In this document: in pieces, positions 53,551 through 61,853 of the stretch
Layout: every line of letters starts with the position of its first letter
How positions within the stretch are numbered: position 1 is the first letter of the stretch
Assembly (NCBI RefSeq): GCF_011758805.1
Contig: NZ_JAANOW010000001.1
Coordinates: 186,001-250,000 of the forward strand
DNA: 64,000 nucleotides
Origin: Mycolicibacterium fluoranthenivorans
GTDB lineage: Bacteria > Actinomycetota > Actinomycetes > Mycobacteriales > Mycobacteriaceae
Direction of reading: 5' to 3'
Position numbers and translations under genes: made by a program
The notes under the pieces: model-generated
Seen by the model: the letters and a program-made list of their open reading frames with translations, nothing else
What the model was told of the DNA's origin: nothing
Databases searched by the model: none

Positions 53551-54165
53551 ATGTCCGTCGTACGCTCTGGCCCGCGCAAACTGCCCCGGCAGGAGCGCTC
53601 GCGCGCGATGGTGGACCGCATTCTCGAGGCTGCCGCTCGCGTCTTGATCGCGTATGGGTACGACGGCGCGTCTACCAATCGCATCGCCCGCGCCGCGGGT
53701 GTGAGCCCTGGTTCGCTCTATCAGTACTTCAGCGACAAGGACGCCATCACCTCGGCCGTCGTGGATCGGCTTGCCGAGGAGATCAGTGTGAACGTTTCGG
53801 CGGTCTTCCGAACCATGGCGGGGCGATCAGCCGAAGACGGCACCCGAGCGGCACTGACTACTTTGGTGGATGCGCTTGCCCCGCAGGCGGATCTGCTACG
53901 AATCGCTGTCGAACAGGTACCCCGATTCGGCGAGGCCGACAGGCTGGGCGTCCTGCTGGAACGGGCACGTGACCTCGTCTACCATCAACTGCTCGCCAAC
54001 CAGGACCGGCTTCGACGCCACGACCTGGATACCACGACATGGTTCGTGGTGCACACCGCCACTCAGTTGACCATCCGTTACACCGTCGATCGGCCGCCGA
54101 TTCCCGCGGACAGATTCGTCGACGAACTGAGCAGGCTACTGCTCGGGTATGTCTACCGCGACTGA
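53551..54165 (+). CDS. TetR family regulator
   Basis: 204 residues. HTH about residues 18-62: RSRAMVDRILEAAARVLIAYGYDGASTNRIARAAGVSPGSLYQYFSDKDAITSAVVDRL. The C-terminal domain resembles TetR_C with ERARDLVYHQLL. ATG 53551 (MSVVRSGPRK) is chosen over upstream in-frame starts that would overlap the divergent promoter. It probably regulates the CrtC-like/phosphotransferase operon. Confidence 0.9.
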   Translation: MSVVRSGPRKLPRQERSRAMVDRILEAAARVLIAYGYDGASTNRIARAAGVSPGSLYQYFSDKDAITSAVVDRLAEEISVNVSAVFRTMAGRSAEDGTRAALTTLVDALAPQADLLRIAVEQVPRFGEADRLGVLLERARDLVYHQLLANQDRLRRHDLDTTTWFVVHTATQLTIRYTVDRPPIPADRFVDELSRLLLGYVYRD

Positions 54166-54189
54166 TCAGCGTCCGCCGGGCGCACCCCG

Positions 54190-54948
54190 TCAGCTCCTCG
54201 GCAGGTGCTCGAACGCGTTATGGCCCACGAACGCCGCAGCGGCCAGCAGCAGGACCGCGATGATCCAGCGCCCGTGAACCTTCATGAGCCGCTCGTAGCC
54301 GTCCTTGATGCGCGCGGACGCGCCTGGGCTGACCAGCTCGATCACCGCCGGCGCCAGCGCGGGGACCACCGCGATCACGGCGAACACCACAATGCCCAGG
54401 GTTCGTTCGGAGCGGTCGCTGATCTCCAGCAGTTGATGCCCGGCGGCGATGGCGATCGGGAAGACCTTCGGGTGCAGCCCGCAGACGGCGAACCCAGCCA
54501 TCGCTGCCCGCGTGATCCGTTGGCGTACCGGCAGGTCGGCTTGCGGGTTCAGCTGGCGCGCCAGCGCCGGGAAGCGCTCGGTGACTCGGGTCCGCAGCCG
54601 GCTCGGCTGGTGGTCGGGTTCGGACACGTCGGCGATCGGCTTGTGCCGCACCGCGGCGACCGCCCGGTAGATACCGATCACCAGCAGGGCGACGGCGATC
54701 ATGACACGGACCAGGAAGCCCGGCCACGAGTTGTGGTGCGCGGCGGACGCGCCCCCGGTCAGGTGGGCGATCACCACGCCGATGCCGGTGGCGAACGCGA
54801 TACCGGCGATGGCGCCGACCGCGAAGGCGAATGACGCCTGCCTGGGCACCTTCTTGTCGCTGGCGACGATCAATCCCAACACCAGCGTCTCGGGGCTGAA
54901 CAGGATGGCCAGCGCGAGTGTGGCCAGGACAGCGAGGTGTGTGCTCAC
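54190..54948 (-). CDS. GAP family membrane protein
   Basis: 252 residues with about six hydrophobic segments: ATLALAILFSPETLVLGLIVAS at the start, AFAVGAIAGIAFATGIGVVIAHL, VMIAVALLVIGIYRAVAAV, a cytoplasmic loop (about 108-148) and three C-terminal helices. The conserved SPETLVLGLI region and the layout match GAP/Sap proteins, linked in mycobacteria to export of glycolipids to the cell surface. Cargo not deducible. Convergent with the TetR gene. Confidence 0.82.
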   Translation of the reverse strand: MSTHLAVLATLALAILFSPETLVLGLIVASDKKVPRQASFAFAVGAIAGIAFATGIGVVIAHLTGGASAAHHNSWPGFLVRVMIAVALLVIGIYRAVAAVRHKPIADVSEPDHQPSRLRTRVTERFPALARQLNPQADLPVRQRITRAAMAGFAVCGLHPKVFPIAIAAGHQLLEISDRSERTLGIVVFAVIAVVPALAPAVIELVSPGASARIKDGYERLMKVHGRWIIAVLLLAAAAFVGHNAFEHLPRS

Positions 54949-55069
54949 GGCTCAGCCCAGCGCCACGGTGGTGGTGATCATGTCGACGTGCACGGTGGGA
55001 GGGTACGCCCGTCCGTGCTGGAATGCCGGTGCACTCACGCGCGGGCCGCGCGTCACCTGAGGCAGACGC

Positions 55070-55861
55070 TCACAACTCGTGATCGCGCAGGAACTCGCGA
55101 ATGTCGTCGATCCAGACGGATGCCTCGGGAGGCGTGAAGATGTGCCCGGCCGTGGCGTACTCGATCAGCGTCGCGCCCGGTATCGCCTCGGCCAACTGAC
55201 GTGTCGTCTGCGGCAGCACGATACGGTCCTGGCCGCCGACGAAAACCACTGTGGGTATGCCGATTTGGTGGCACGCTGCGACGGTGTCGACCGAGGCCGC
55301 CAACCGCGCCTGGTCCGCGCCGCCGGCGGGGTAGTTCTCCAGCGTCGCCGCGATGGCGGTATCGGCGGCTTGCCGGTCGAACTCGCCGAGCACCGCAGGG
55401 GACGACAGACTCACCAGATAACCGGCCAGCGCCCGGCGATCATCACGCGCCGCCAGCGCGGTCCACGTGTCGACGACGAGCCGGAGCTGTTGGTCGGGCT
55501 GGGCGAATCCGACGGTGAGCAGCAGTCCGGTCACCCGATCCGGGTGACGGACCGCGGCCGTCACCGCAACGGCCGTCCCCAGTGACAAGCCGAGAAGGGG
55601 GAACTTCTCGAACCCGGCGTCCACGGCCGCCCGCACCAACGAATCGGCGAGAACGTTCACGTCCAATGTATTTGGGGCCTCGGGTGTTGCGCCCGAGCCC
55701 GGATAGTTCAGGCCGACGAGCGTGCGGGTGTCCGACAAGGCCTCGATCACCTGCCCGAAGTTGGCGCCGACGCTGCCTCCCGCACCGTGGGCGAGCACGA
55801 GCGGCGCGCCGGTTCCGGTCGCGATGATGTCGGGGTCGGCGACGAGGTGTGGATGCGTCAT
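55070..55861 (-). CDS. Alpha/beta hydrolase
   Basis: 263 residues. Oxyanion loop HGAGGSVGANFGQV, nucleophile elbow GLSLGTAVA, an acid in VFVGGQDRIVLP and catalytic His in YATAGHIFTPPEA. Cytoplasmic esterase or lyase-type hydrolase, substrate unknown. ATG 55861 is the first codon after a MerR-type promoter, so the mRNA is leaderless or nearly so. The divergent MerR gene is the probable regulator. Confidence 0.9.
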   Translation of the reverse strand: MTHPHLVADPDIIATGTGAPLVLAHGAGGSVGANFGQVIEALSDTRTLVGLNYPGSGATPEAPNTLDVNVLADSLVRAAVDAGFEKFPLLGLSLGTAVAVTAAVRHPDRVTGLLLTVGFAQPDQQLRLVVDTWTALAARDDRRALAGYLVSLSSPAVLGEFDRQAADTAIAATLENYPAGGADQARLAASVDTVAACHQIGIPTVVFVGGQDRIVLPQTTRQLAEAIPGATLIEYATAGHIFTPPEASVWIDDIREFLRDHEL

Positions 55862-55869
55862 AGAGTGGA

Positions 55870-55900
55870 CGCTAAACCTTCACATGGACGTCAAGGTCAA
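55870..55900 (-). promoter_or_regulatory. MerR-type stretched promoter and operator
   Basis: On the minus strand: -35 TTGACC, an 18-19-bp spacer holding the dyad ACCTTGACGT-CC-ATGTGAAGGT (8 of 10 arm bases pair; 55876-55897), then -10 TTTAGC. The long spacer with a central dyad is the hallmark of promoters that MerR proteins untwist. Confidence 0.65.
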
Positions 55901-55933
55901 CTTCGTGAGACCACCATCACATAGGCAGGCACC

Positions 55934-56314
55934 ATGCGGATCGGCGAGCTGGCACAACGCTGCGACGTATCGCCCCGGTCGCTGCGCTACTACGAGGAGC
56001 AGCACCTGCTGCAGTCCGATCGTCACTCGAACGGATACCGCGACTACCCCGAATCGGCCGTCGAATCGGTCAAACGGATCAGGGCCCTGATCGATGCGGG
56101 GTTCAGCGCCGACACCATCCGAAAAGTGCTGCCGTGCATGAACGGTGACGACCTGGATATGTGCCCGCAGGTGGCCGAGGTGATCCGTGCGACGTTGCGC
56201 GATATCGATGGCCAGTTGCGCGACCTGGACGCCAAGCGCAGCAAGGTCACCGCTCTGCTTTCGGGCCAAGGCCTACCGTCACCGGCCGCTCAGTCAGCGC
56301 GCAACGCGAAATAA
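55934..56314 (+). CDS. MerR family regulator
   Basis: 126 residues. N-terminal MerR HTH (MRIGELAQRCDVSPRSLRYYEEQHLLQSDRHSNGYRDYPESAVESVKRI), a coiled-coil dimer helix (about 80-115) and one Cys pair (LPCMNGDDLDMCPQ, residues about 65 and 75), which might sense thiol stress or a ligand. Divergent from the hydrolase gene across a classical MerR promoter. Its end overlaps the end of the convergent methyltransferase gene. Confidence 0.9.
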   Translation: MRIGELAQRCDVSPRSLRYYEEQHLLQSDRHSNGYRDYPESAVESVKRIRALIDAGFSADTIRKVLPCMNGDDLDMCPQVAEVIRATLRDIDGQLRDLDAKRSKVTALLSGQGLPSPAAQSARNAK

Positions 56315-57078
56315 CTCGGAAAGTACTTACCCACCTGTTCGCGCGCGTCGAACTCTTCAAGGTATCCGTTGATACGCAGGCCTTCCGCTGACAGACCGCC
56401 GATGATCTGTTCGAGGCTGTGTCCGAATTCCAGTGGTGCGTCGGGTCCGAAGAGGGTGAGCCGTTCCTCCTCGGTCAGCGATGCCAGATCCGAGTACGGC
56501 ACCCGGTGCCGCACCTCGAGCCGGCCGGCCAGCTGAGCGGCCCAGTCGAACACATAGCAGACCGGGTTGATGAAGGCCCCGATGAAGGCGCCCTCGCTGG
56601 TGAGGACGCGGCGCACATGCGCGAACACCGGGCGAATGTCAGCCACGAACTGCGACCCCATGCCGAGCACCACCATGTCGAATGCCGACGCCGGCAACAT
56701 ACGCATATCGTCCATGGAACCGATGACGGCGGTCACCGACAGACCGAACCTGGCGCAGGTGTCGAGGTCGTGTTGCAGTTGCTGGGTGGAGTTCTCCAAG
56801 GAAGTGACGACAGCGCCGCGCGCGGCGAGCAGCACCGCCTGTTGTCCACCCCCGCAGGCGATGCACAGCACCCGTCGGCCCGTGAGGTCACCGAACCACT
56901 CGACGGGCACCGGCCGAGATCCTGTCAACGACACCGGAAACCCGTGGCGCGCCGCGTCGCGGAACTCGTCGTCGGTCAGAGGCACGGTCGCCCAATGATG
57001 GTTGGCAACCTCGATATTCCAGGCTCGCGCATTCACCCGGGCGATGGCGTTCGAGTCGTACTCGTCAGAGCTCGGCAA
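56290..57078 (-). CDS. Class I SAM-dependent methyltransferase
   Basis: 262 residues. SAM motif I GRRVLCIACGGGQQAVLLAARGAVVTSLENS and motif II region FDMVVLGMG; the C-terminal half resembles small-molecule methyltransferases. Start TTG 57078 is chosen because AAGGAG lies about 7 nt upstream and the sequence LPSSDEYDSNAIARVNARAWN fits the family; the frame stays open to 57198 without another ribosome site. Substrate unknown. The 283 bp before the DCC-type gene carry no supported gene. Confidence 0.85.
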   Translation of the reverse strand: MPSSDEYDSNAIARVNARAWNIEVANHHWATVPLTDDEFRDAARHGFPVSLTGSRPVPVEWFGDLTGRRVLCIACGGGQQAVLLAARGAVVTSLENSTQQLQHDLDTCARFGLSVTAVIGSMDDMRMLPASAFDMVVLGMGSQFVADIRPVFAHVRRVLTSEGAFIGAFINPVCYVFDWAAQLAGRLEVRHRVPYSDLASLTEEERLTLFGPDAPLEFGHSLEQIIGGLSAEGLRINGYLEEFDAREQVGKYFPSYFALRAD

Positions 57079-57361
57079 CTCGAAACTCCTTCCGGTTGCG
57101 CAGCAATGACCTATCCAGCCTAAGGCGCCCCGTCGTCGAGGGAGCCCGCGATTCTGAGGTTGATCCCCCAGTGCCCGGACGAGGCGAAAGTCCACCACGC
57201 GAAACGACTTCCAAGGCGTGTCCGACGAGGCCGACCTCGAAGCGATCCGCGCGCATCCCCGGCATGGCGCTGACGTGATCCTGGGAACAGTCCGCAGAAG
57301 ACCAGGTCAATGTTTGCGATGATCGACGAGACGGTATGGCTTCTCTGGAGGGGAGGTCCGG

Positions 57362-57805
57362 ATGAACGCAGCGCAGCCCTCGCTCGACGCGCCGGTCCTG
57401 CTGTACGACGGTGTGTGCGGCGTCTGCAACAGCGCGGTACGCACCATCCTGCGATTCGATCGCCGCGGCACCCTACGGTTCGCAGCCCTGGACAGTGACT
57501 TCGCCCGCGACGTGACGGCGCGCCATCCGGAACTGGTGGGCATCGATTCGGCGGTGTACATCCGCAACGTCGGCCGGCCCACCGAGGCGGTGGAGATCCG
57601 TTCGGCGGCGCTGCTGCGGGTCGCAGCGTATCTCGGCGGCTGGTGGCGACTGGCGCTGGCTGGACGCGTGATTCCGGCGCGGGTACGCGACAGGCTCTAT
57701 GAACTTTTCGCCGCGCGACGCTACCTCGTCGGTGGCCGCTACGACACCTGTCCGATCCCGACGCCTGAGGTGCGAGGCCGTTTCCTCGATGCCGCGTACG
57801 GATGA
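57362..57805 (+). CDS. DCC family thiol-disulfide oxidoreductase-like protein (DUF393)
   Basis: 147 residues. The family motif YDGVCGVCNSAVR (DxxCxxC, residues about 16-23) with RFDRRGTLRFAALDS and SAALLRVAAYLGG downstream. A thioredoxin-like fold is expected; partner unknown. ATG 57362 has GGAGGGGAGG 4-13 nt upstream. Confidence 0.88.
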   Translation: MNAAQPSLDAPVLLYDGVCGVCNSAVRTILRFDRRGTLRFAALDSDFARDVTARHPELVGIDSAVYIRNVGRPTEAVEIRSAALLRVAAYLGGWWRLALAGRVIPARVRDRLYELFAARRYLVGGRYDTCPIPTPEVRGRFLDAAYG

Positions 57806-57834
57806 ATGAGCCGGCTCCTGAATCCGGCTGCGTC

Positions 57835-58737
57835 TCAGATCTTCCCGCCCGGGAACATCGTCTTGACGGCCTGCGTGATGGTCGCGCGGGCGGTGGCGGC
57901 GTCGTCGGGATCCAGGGAGCTGATCGCCATCACATAGCGGCGGTCGGGTCCGATGGCACCGGTGGACACGTGCAACTGGTTGGCGCCGTTCCAGCAGCAG
58001 AACCAGCCCTGTTTTACCGCGACCGGTTCGGCATAGAGCCCCTCGGGTATGCCGAACCGCTGCGGGTACCCGTCACTTCCCGTCGGCGTGGATTGCGCGA
58101 GGTCGCCGATGATGATGCCGGCCTGTTCGGGTGGCAGCCCGCCGCTGCCGTCCAACAGCATGGCGTAGTAGTGGACGAGATCGTTTGCGGTGCTTTGCGT
58201 GACGTCCCAGTGCTCGTTGTACGGCGCTGTCGTGCCCGGCAACCCGTATCGGGCTTTGATGCGTGCGATGACGGCGTTTTGCCCGCTACGGTCCCAGAAC
58301 GTCTGGGCGGCGCCGTCGTCGGACGAGCGCAGCATGAGGTCGAGCAGCTGGCGGTCGGACGCCGATAGTGTCGTTTTACCCTGCGCCTCCTGCAACAGCA
58401 GGTCGTCGGCGATGAACAGTTTCACCACGGACGCGATCGGGAAGGGCCTGTTGGTCCCGTTGGAGACGGTCTGGCCGGTGGTGCGGTCCAGTACGACTGC
58501 CTCGATATCGGCCCCGGACTTCGCCGCGTCGGCGGTGGCTTGACGGACACGGGCGTCGAGTCCGGCCAGTGGCGCCGCCGGCTCGCCGGGCGGGGCTTGC
58601 GGAGCGAATGTCGCCGGCGGAGTGTTCTCCGCGGTGGCAGGCGCACCCTCGGCCTGCGCCTCGCAACCGCTCACGAGCAGTGCCACCCCGACGGTCGCCA
58701 TGCTCGTCATCGCCCATTTCGGCAGCCGCCAGCGCAT
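57835..58737 (-). CDS. LppW-like lipoprotein with serine beta-lactamase fold
   Basis: 300 residues. Lipoprotein signal with lipobox LLVSGC (residues about 20-25), Pro/Ala linker, then a PBP/beta-lactamase-type domain: SVVK (SxxK), SSDD in the position of SDN, and KQGW in the position of KTG. The altered second and third motifs and similarity to M. tuberculosis LppW argue against a true beta-lactamase. Start ATG 58737 with GGAGGA 5 nt upstream. Located outside the membrane. Confidence 0.82.
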   Translation of the reverse strand: MRWRLPKWAMTSMATVGVALLVSGCEAQAEGAPATAENTPPATFAPQAPPGEPAAPLAGLDARVRQATADAAKSGADIEAVVLDRTTGQTVSNGTNRPFPIASVVKLFIADDLLLQEAQGKTTLSASDRQLLDLMLRSSDDGAAQTFWDRSGQNAVIARIKARYGLPGTTAPYNEHWDVTQSTANDLVHYYAMLLDGSGGLPPEQAGIIIGDLAQSTPTGSDGYPQRFGIPEGLYAEPVAVKQGWFCCWNGANQLHVSTGAIGPDRRYVMAISSLDPDDAATARATITQAVKTMFPGGKI

Positions 58738-58853
58738 AAATGTCCTCCACCAGATCCTGAACCAGGGGTCAACGCTGCGCCCACCGTTCACCCCAGCTTA
58801 ATCGGCGGGCCGAGCGGCAGAAGGGTGAGCGATGGCTTCTGTTGGCTCAGCCC

Positions 58854-59663
58854 TCACGGATGCAGGTTCCACTGGCCCACATCCTGGGCCAGGGCATCGC
58901 TGACATCGACTTCGAGCCCGCCGACCACCGGGCCTGGATTCGATGCGGTGCTCACCACGCGCTGGTAGAGCACGGCCGCGGGGTAGATCTGACCGCCCGA
59001 CCATGACCGGGTTTGCCACGCCCAGACGTGGCCGGGCGAACGGGACCGTCCGATGACGCCGTCGGTGGTGGCCCACTGGCATGGCCTGATACCGCCGTAG
59101 ATGCCGGTGCGCTGCACGCCGAGTACCGAATTGATTCCCCGAAACCATTGCAGTGCAACATTGTTCCAGGTATCGCGGTCGATATCGTCGTCCACACTGA
59201 AGAAGATGGGTGCGCTCTGGCCGCCACCGGCGGCGGTGTGGAGCTGCCATGCGGTGCGGGCGTCGGCCACGCCGCCGGCGTAACCCCGGGTGAAGTCCGA
59301 CGGTGCGGTTCCGCCCGGCTTGCCGTATTGATAGTTGCTGACGATCGCCAGCCCGGCGGCGGCCAGCGACTGCGCGTAAGGCAGGGTGATCGGCTTGGCA
59401 CCCATCGACGAGCCCGGGCGTGACGTCGAGACGTAATTGATCACCCCGGCGTGCCCCGCTGCCAGGATGTCGCGGGCCGGAATCTGACGCATGGCGAAGT
59501 CGATCAGCGTGGGTGCGGCGGCCGACGCCGTGGGCGCGCCGGCACGTGCCGCTGCCGCACCCAGTCCGGTCAAGGCCGTCGCAGCGGCCGCGTAGCGCAG
59601 CGCGTCACGGCGGGACACCGGGCTGACGCGCGGCTGGTTGGTCATCCACGACGAGTCGGACAC
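58854..59663 (-). CDS. Tat-exported DUF1906 protein (Rv2525c-like)
   Basis: 269 residues. Twin-arginine signal SRRDALRYAAAATALTGLG, then a DUF1906 glycoside-hydrolase-like TIM barrel (LIDFAMRQIPARDILAAGHAGVINYVSTSRPG, IVSNYQYGKPGGTAPSDF, PIFFSVDDD with the acidic pair, GVQRTGIYGG). The M. tuberculosis homologue Rv2525c is Tat-secreted and linked to envelope integrity. An internal ATG (MTNQPRVS) is an alternative start. Confidence 0.87.
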   Translation of the reverse strand: MSDSSWMTNQPRVSPVSRRDALRYAAAATALTGLGAAAARAGAPTASAAAPTLIDFAMRQIPARDILAAGHAGVINYVSTSRPGSSMGAKPITLPYAQSLAAAGLAIVSNYQYGKPGGTAPSDFTRGYAGGVADARTAWQLHTAAGGGQSAPIFFSVDDDIDRDTWNNVALQWFRGINSVLGVQRTGIYGGIRPCQWATTDGVIGRSRSPGHVWAWQTRSWSGGQIYPAAVLYQRVVSTASNPGPVVGGLEVDVSDALAQDVGQWNLHP

Positions 59664-59805
59664 CGCGCGATGTTAACAATGTGACTGCTGTTATCCGTGT
59701 TGCCTCGCGGGACGACGCGTATCTTTCGGCCTGGTGGCGTTTCGGAACCGAAAGGCAGGGGTAGGCAACCATCTCATCCGAACGCAATCCAGTGGGGAGT
59801 TCGCC

Positions 59806-60429
59806 ATGCGCGCTGAGGAAGGCGACGAGTCGATCGCGGAGTTGGCTGATTTCGCCGGACAGGCCGAACAGGCGCTGGAGGAGAGCATTGCGCGGTTGGA
59901 GGGCAAGAGGGTGGCGATACTTGCCACCGACGGCGTCGAGCGTCGTGAGCTGGAAGAACCTCGGGAGGCGTTGCGCGGCGCCGGGGCCAGTACCGAACTC
60001 CTGTCACTGCACGGTGGTTCGATCGGTATGCGTAGCCATGACTTGGAGCCGGCAGGGGAGACTCCGGTCGAGCGTGTGGTGGCGGAGGTGACGCCCGCCG
60101 AATTCGATGCGTTGGTGATTCCTGGTGGCACGGTCAATGCCGACAAACTGCGCAGTGATGCCAAGGCGGTGACCTTCGTGCATGACTTCGTCGAATCGGG
60201 CAAGCCGGTCGCCGTCATCTGCCATGCCCCGTGGACGTTGATCGACGCGGGTGTGGCCAAGGGACGGACGTTGACCTCCTACCCGAGTCTTCGCATCGAT
60301 CTGCAGAATGCGGGCGCTTCGGTCGTGGACCGCGAGGTCGTGGTCGACGGAAACCTGATCTCCAGTCGTTCGCCCGACGATCTCCCGGCGTTCTGCGCCG
60401 CCATCGTGGAGGCCCTGGCCCAGAAGTGA
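59806..60429 (+). CDS. DJ-1/PfpI family protein
   Basis: 207 residues. ATDGVERRELEEPREALRGAG, the IPGGTVNADKLR stretch with the family Glu/Gly loop, and the nucleophile elbow AVICHAPWTLIDAG (Cys about residue 136). DJ-1/PfpI members are stress-linked proteases, glyoxalases or chaperones; activity not decidable. ATG 59806 with GGGGAG 7 nt upstream; the first ~35 acidic residues extend beyond the usual domain. Confidence 0.9.
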   Translation: MRAEEGDESIAELADFAGQAEQALEESIARLEGKRVAILATDGVERRELEEPREALRGAGASTELLSLHGGSIGMRSHDLEPAGETPVERVVAEVTPAEFDALVIPGGTVNADKLRSDAKAVTFVHDFVESGKPVAVICHAPWTLIDAGVAKGRTLTSYPSLRIDLQNAGASVVDREVVVDGNLISSRSPDDLPAFCAAIVEALAQK

Positions 60430-60513
60430 CCGCCTACGCGGCGGCGGCCGCGGCTCGACCGCGATCGAACAGCCGATTCGGCCGGCTCTCACACAGCGCA
60501 AGCGCGCCCGTGG

Positions 60514-60921
60514 TCACGGACAACTGGGATAGATCTTCATCACCGTCGAGACGAACAGATCCGCGACGGCCGAATCACCTTGTGACACCTGCGTATAGTC
60601 CCGCTTCACCTCCGCCACGGATTGCCCGTGCTGCAGCCGTGCGCAGATGAGATGTGCATCGCGCGCCGTCATGGACGGGTTCGCGATGCTGAGCCCGTGG
60701 GAGCGCAAGCTGGTCACCAGCTGCTGGTCATATTCGGCGAGGGCACCGGGGGCGAGCCCACTGGACGATGACGGCGAGGCCGTGGTCGCCGGCTGGCTCG
60801 GAAGGGGTGAACCGGGGGTCTCGTCGGCCTGCAGGTGGAGCGCAGCGAGTGTCGCGCCGCCGACCACCACCAGCGCGCCGGTGGCAGCTGCGATGGCGAT
60901 GACTCCTCGGCGCGTGCCCAT
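60514..60921 (-). CDS. DUF732 family exported/membrane-anchored protein
   Basis: 135 residues. N-terminal hydrophobic anchor or signal (GVIAIAAATGALVVVGGATLAALHL), Ser/Pro/Thr linker, then a compact DUF732 domain (LAEYDQQLVTSLRSHGLSIANPSMTARDAHLICARLQHGQSVAEVKRDYTQVS...VMKIYPSC) with a Cys pair likely disulfide-bonded. A mycobacteria-specific family of unknown function. Start ATG 60921. The 181 bp upstream hold no supported gene. Confidence 0.82.
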   Translation of the reverse strand: MGTRRGVIAIAAATGALVVVGGATLAALHLQADETPGSPLPSQPATTASPSSSSGLAPGALAEYDQQLVTSLRSHGLSIANPSMTARDAHLICARLQHGQSVAEVKRDYTQVSQGDSAVADLFVSTVMKIYPSCP

Positions 60922-61102
60922 GAGACGGCAGCGTAGCCGGTCTGCCTCGTCGCGGTCATTTCCTGTCCGGCAAGCGAAGGTGTCGGCCTCTACGGCGCAA
61001 GGACGAGTGAATCCGATTGGCATGAAAAGCGATTCGCCCGCATGCCACTTCGGCGGCGCCGATGTTCGACATATCGGCGTGCCGGAGAACGCCGCACCGC
61101 CG

Positions 61103-61690
61103 TCAGCCGCCGAATGCCCCGGACAACAGTCTGCGCAACCTCTCGACCGCCGCGGTGTCCTCGATCTCCGCGTCGGCAAACCCACCGTGCAGGCTGGCGC
61201 CGACCATCACCGCGTAGAGCATCTCCACCACGGCAGCCGTGTCGGTGTCGTCGGCCAGCTCACCCCGCTCGACAGCGTCGCCCACCGCCGCTGTCAAGAA
61301 TTCCAGGGCATCTTCGCGCGGTGCGCAGTGGCGATTCTTCAAGTCGGGGTGGCGGTAGGAGTCCAGGACCACGGTGGCGAAGAACGTGGCTCGGCGCCGG
61401 TCGGAGACGATCATCGCCGTGAACGCGGTGAGTTGCTCGAGCAGTGTCGTTTCGCGTGCGGCGGCCGCGACCGCCGCAGCGATATCAGCACTCGCCCCGG
61501 CCAGTACTCCGTCATAGACGGCCCGCTTGGATGGGAAGTAGCAACGCAGCGCCGGGCGCGTGACGCTCGCTCGGCGTGCGATCTCGCCTGTCGTCGCGCC
61601 TTCGTATCCGACTTCACCGAAGACTTCGCGGGCAGCCGCGATTATTCGCTCTCGCGTCTCTGATCCGCGAACTCCGATCGGCCGTCCCAT
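61103..61690 (-). CDS. TetR family regulator
   Basis: 195 residues. HTH about residues 10-55: ETRERIIAAAREVFGEVGYEGATTGEIARRASVTRPALRCYFPSKRAVYDGVL. The C-terminal domain is of the TetR_C_33-like type with Arg/Phe-rich helices. Start ATG 61690. Same strand as, and downstream of, the SDR and molybdenum-hydroxylase genes. A perfect 14-bp palindrome lies 82 bp upstream. Confidence 0.9.
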   Translation of the reverse strand: MGRPIGVRGSETRERIIAAAREVFGEVGYEGATTGEIARRASVTRPALRCYFPSKRAVYDGVLAGASADIAAAVAAAARETTLLEQLTAFTAMIVSDRRRATFFATVVLDSYRHPDLKNRHCAPREDALEFLTAAVGDAVERGELADDTDTAAVVEMLYAVMVGASLHGGFADAEIEDTAAVERLRRLLSGAFGG

Positions 61691-61771
61691 TGGTCTTTGC
61701 ACCAGATGCCCCCAGTGGCGATCTTGGCACGATTGTCCGCGGGACGCATCAATTATTTGCCAAAACTACAG

Positions 61772-61785
61772 ATCCGTGCACGGAT
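61772..61785. promoter_or_regulatory. Palindrome upstream of the TetR gene
   Basis: atccgtgcacggat, a perfect 14-bp palindrome in the 163-bp gap between the TetR start and the SDR stop. Candidate operator. Confidence 0.5.
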
Positions 61786-61853
61786 TCGAGTCAGTGCGGG
61801 ACAACGGGGGAGAACCTCTCCCACAGCATGGGATCATCGCCGGAATCGAAACG

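Noticed and set aside
57065..57310. 81-codon minus-strand frame before the methyltransferase
   Set aside because: No ribosome site or similarity; overlaps the start region of the methyltransferase in another frame.
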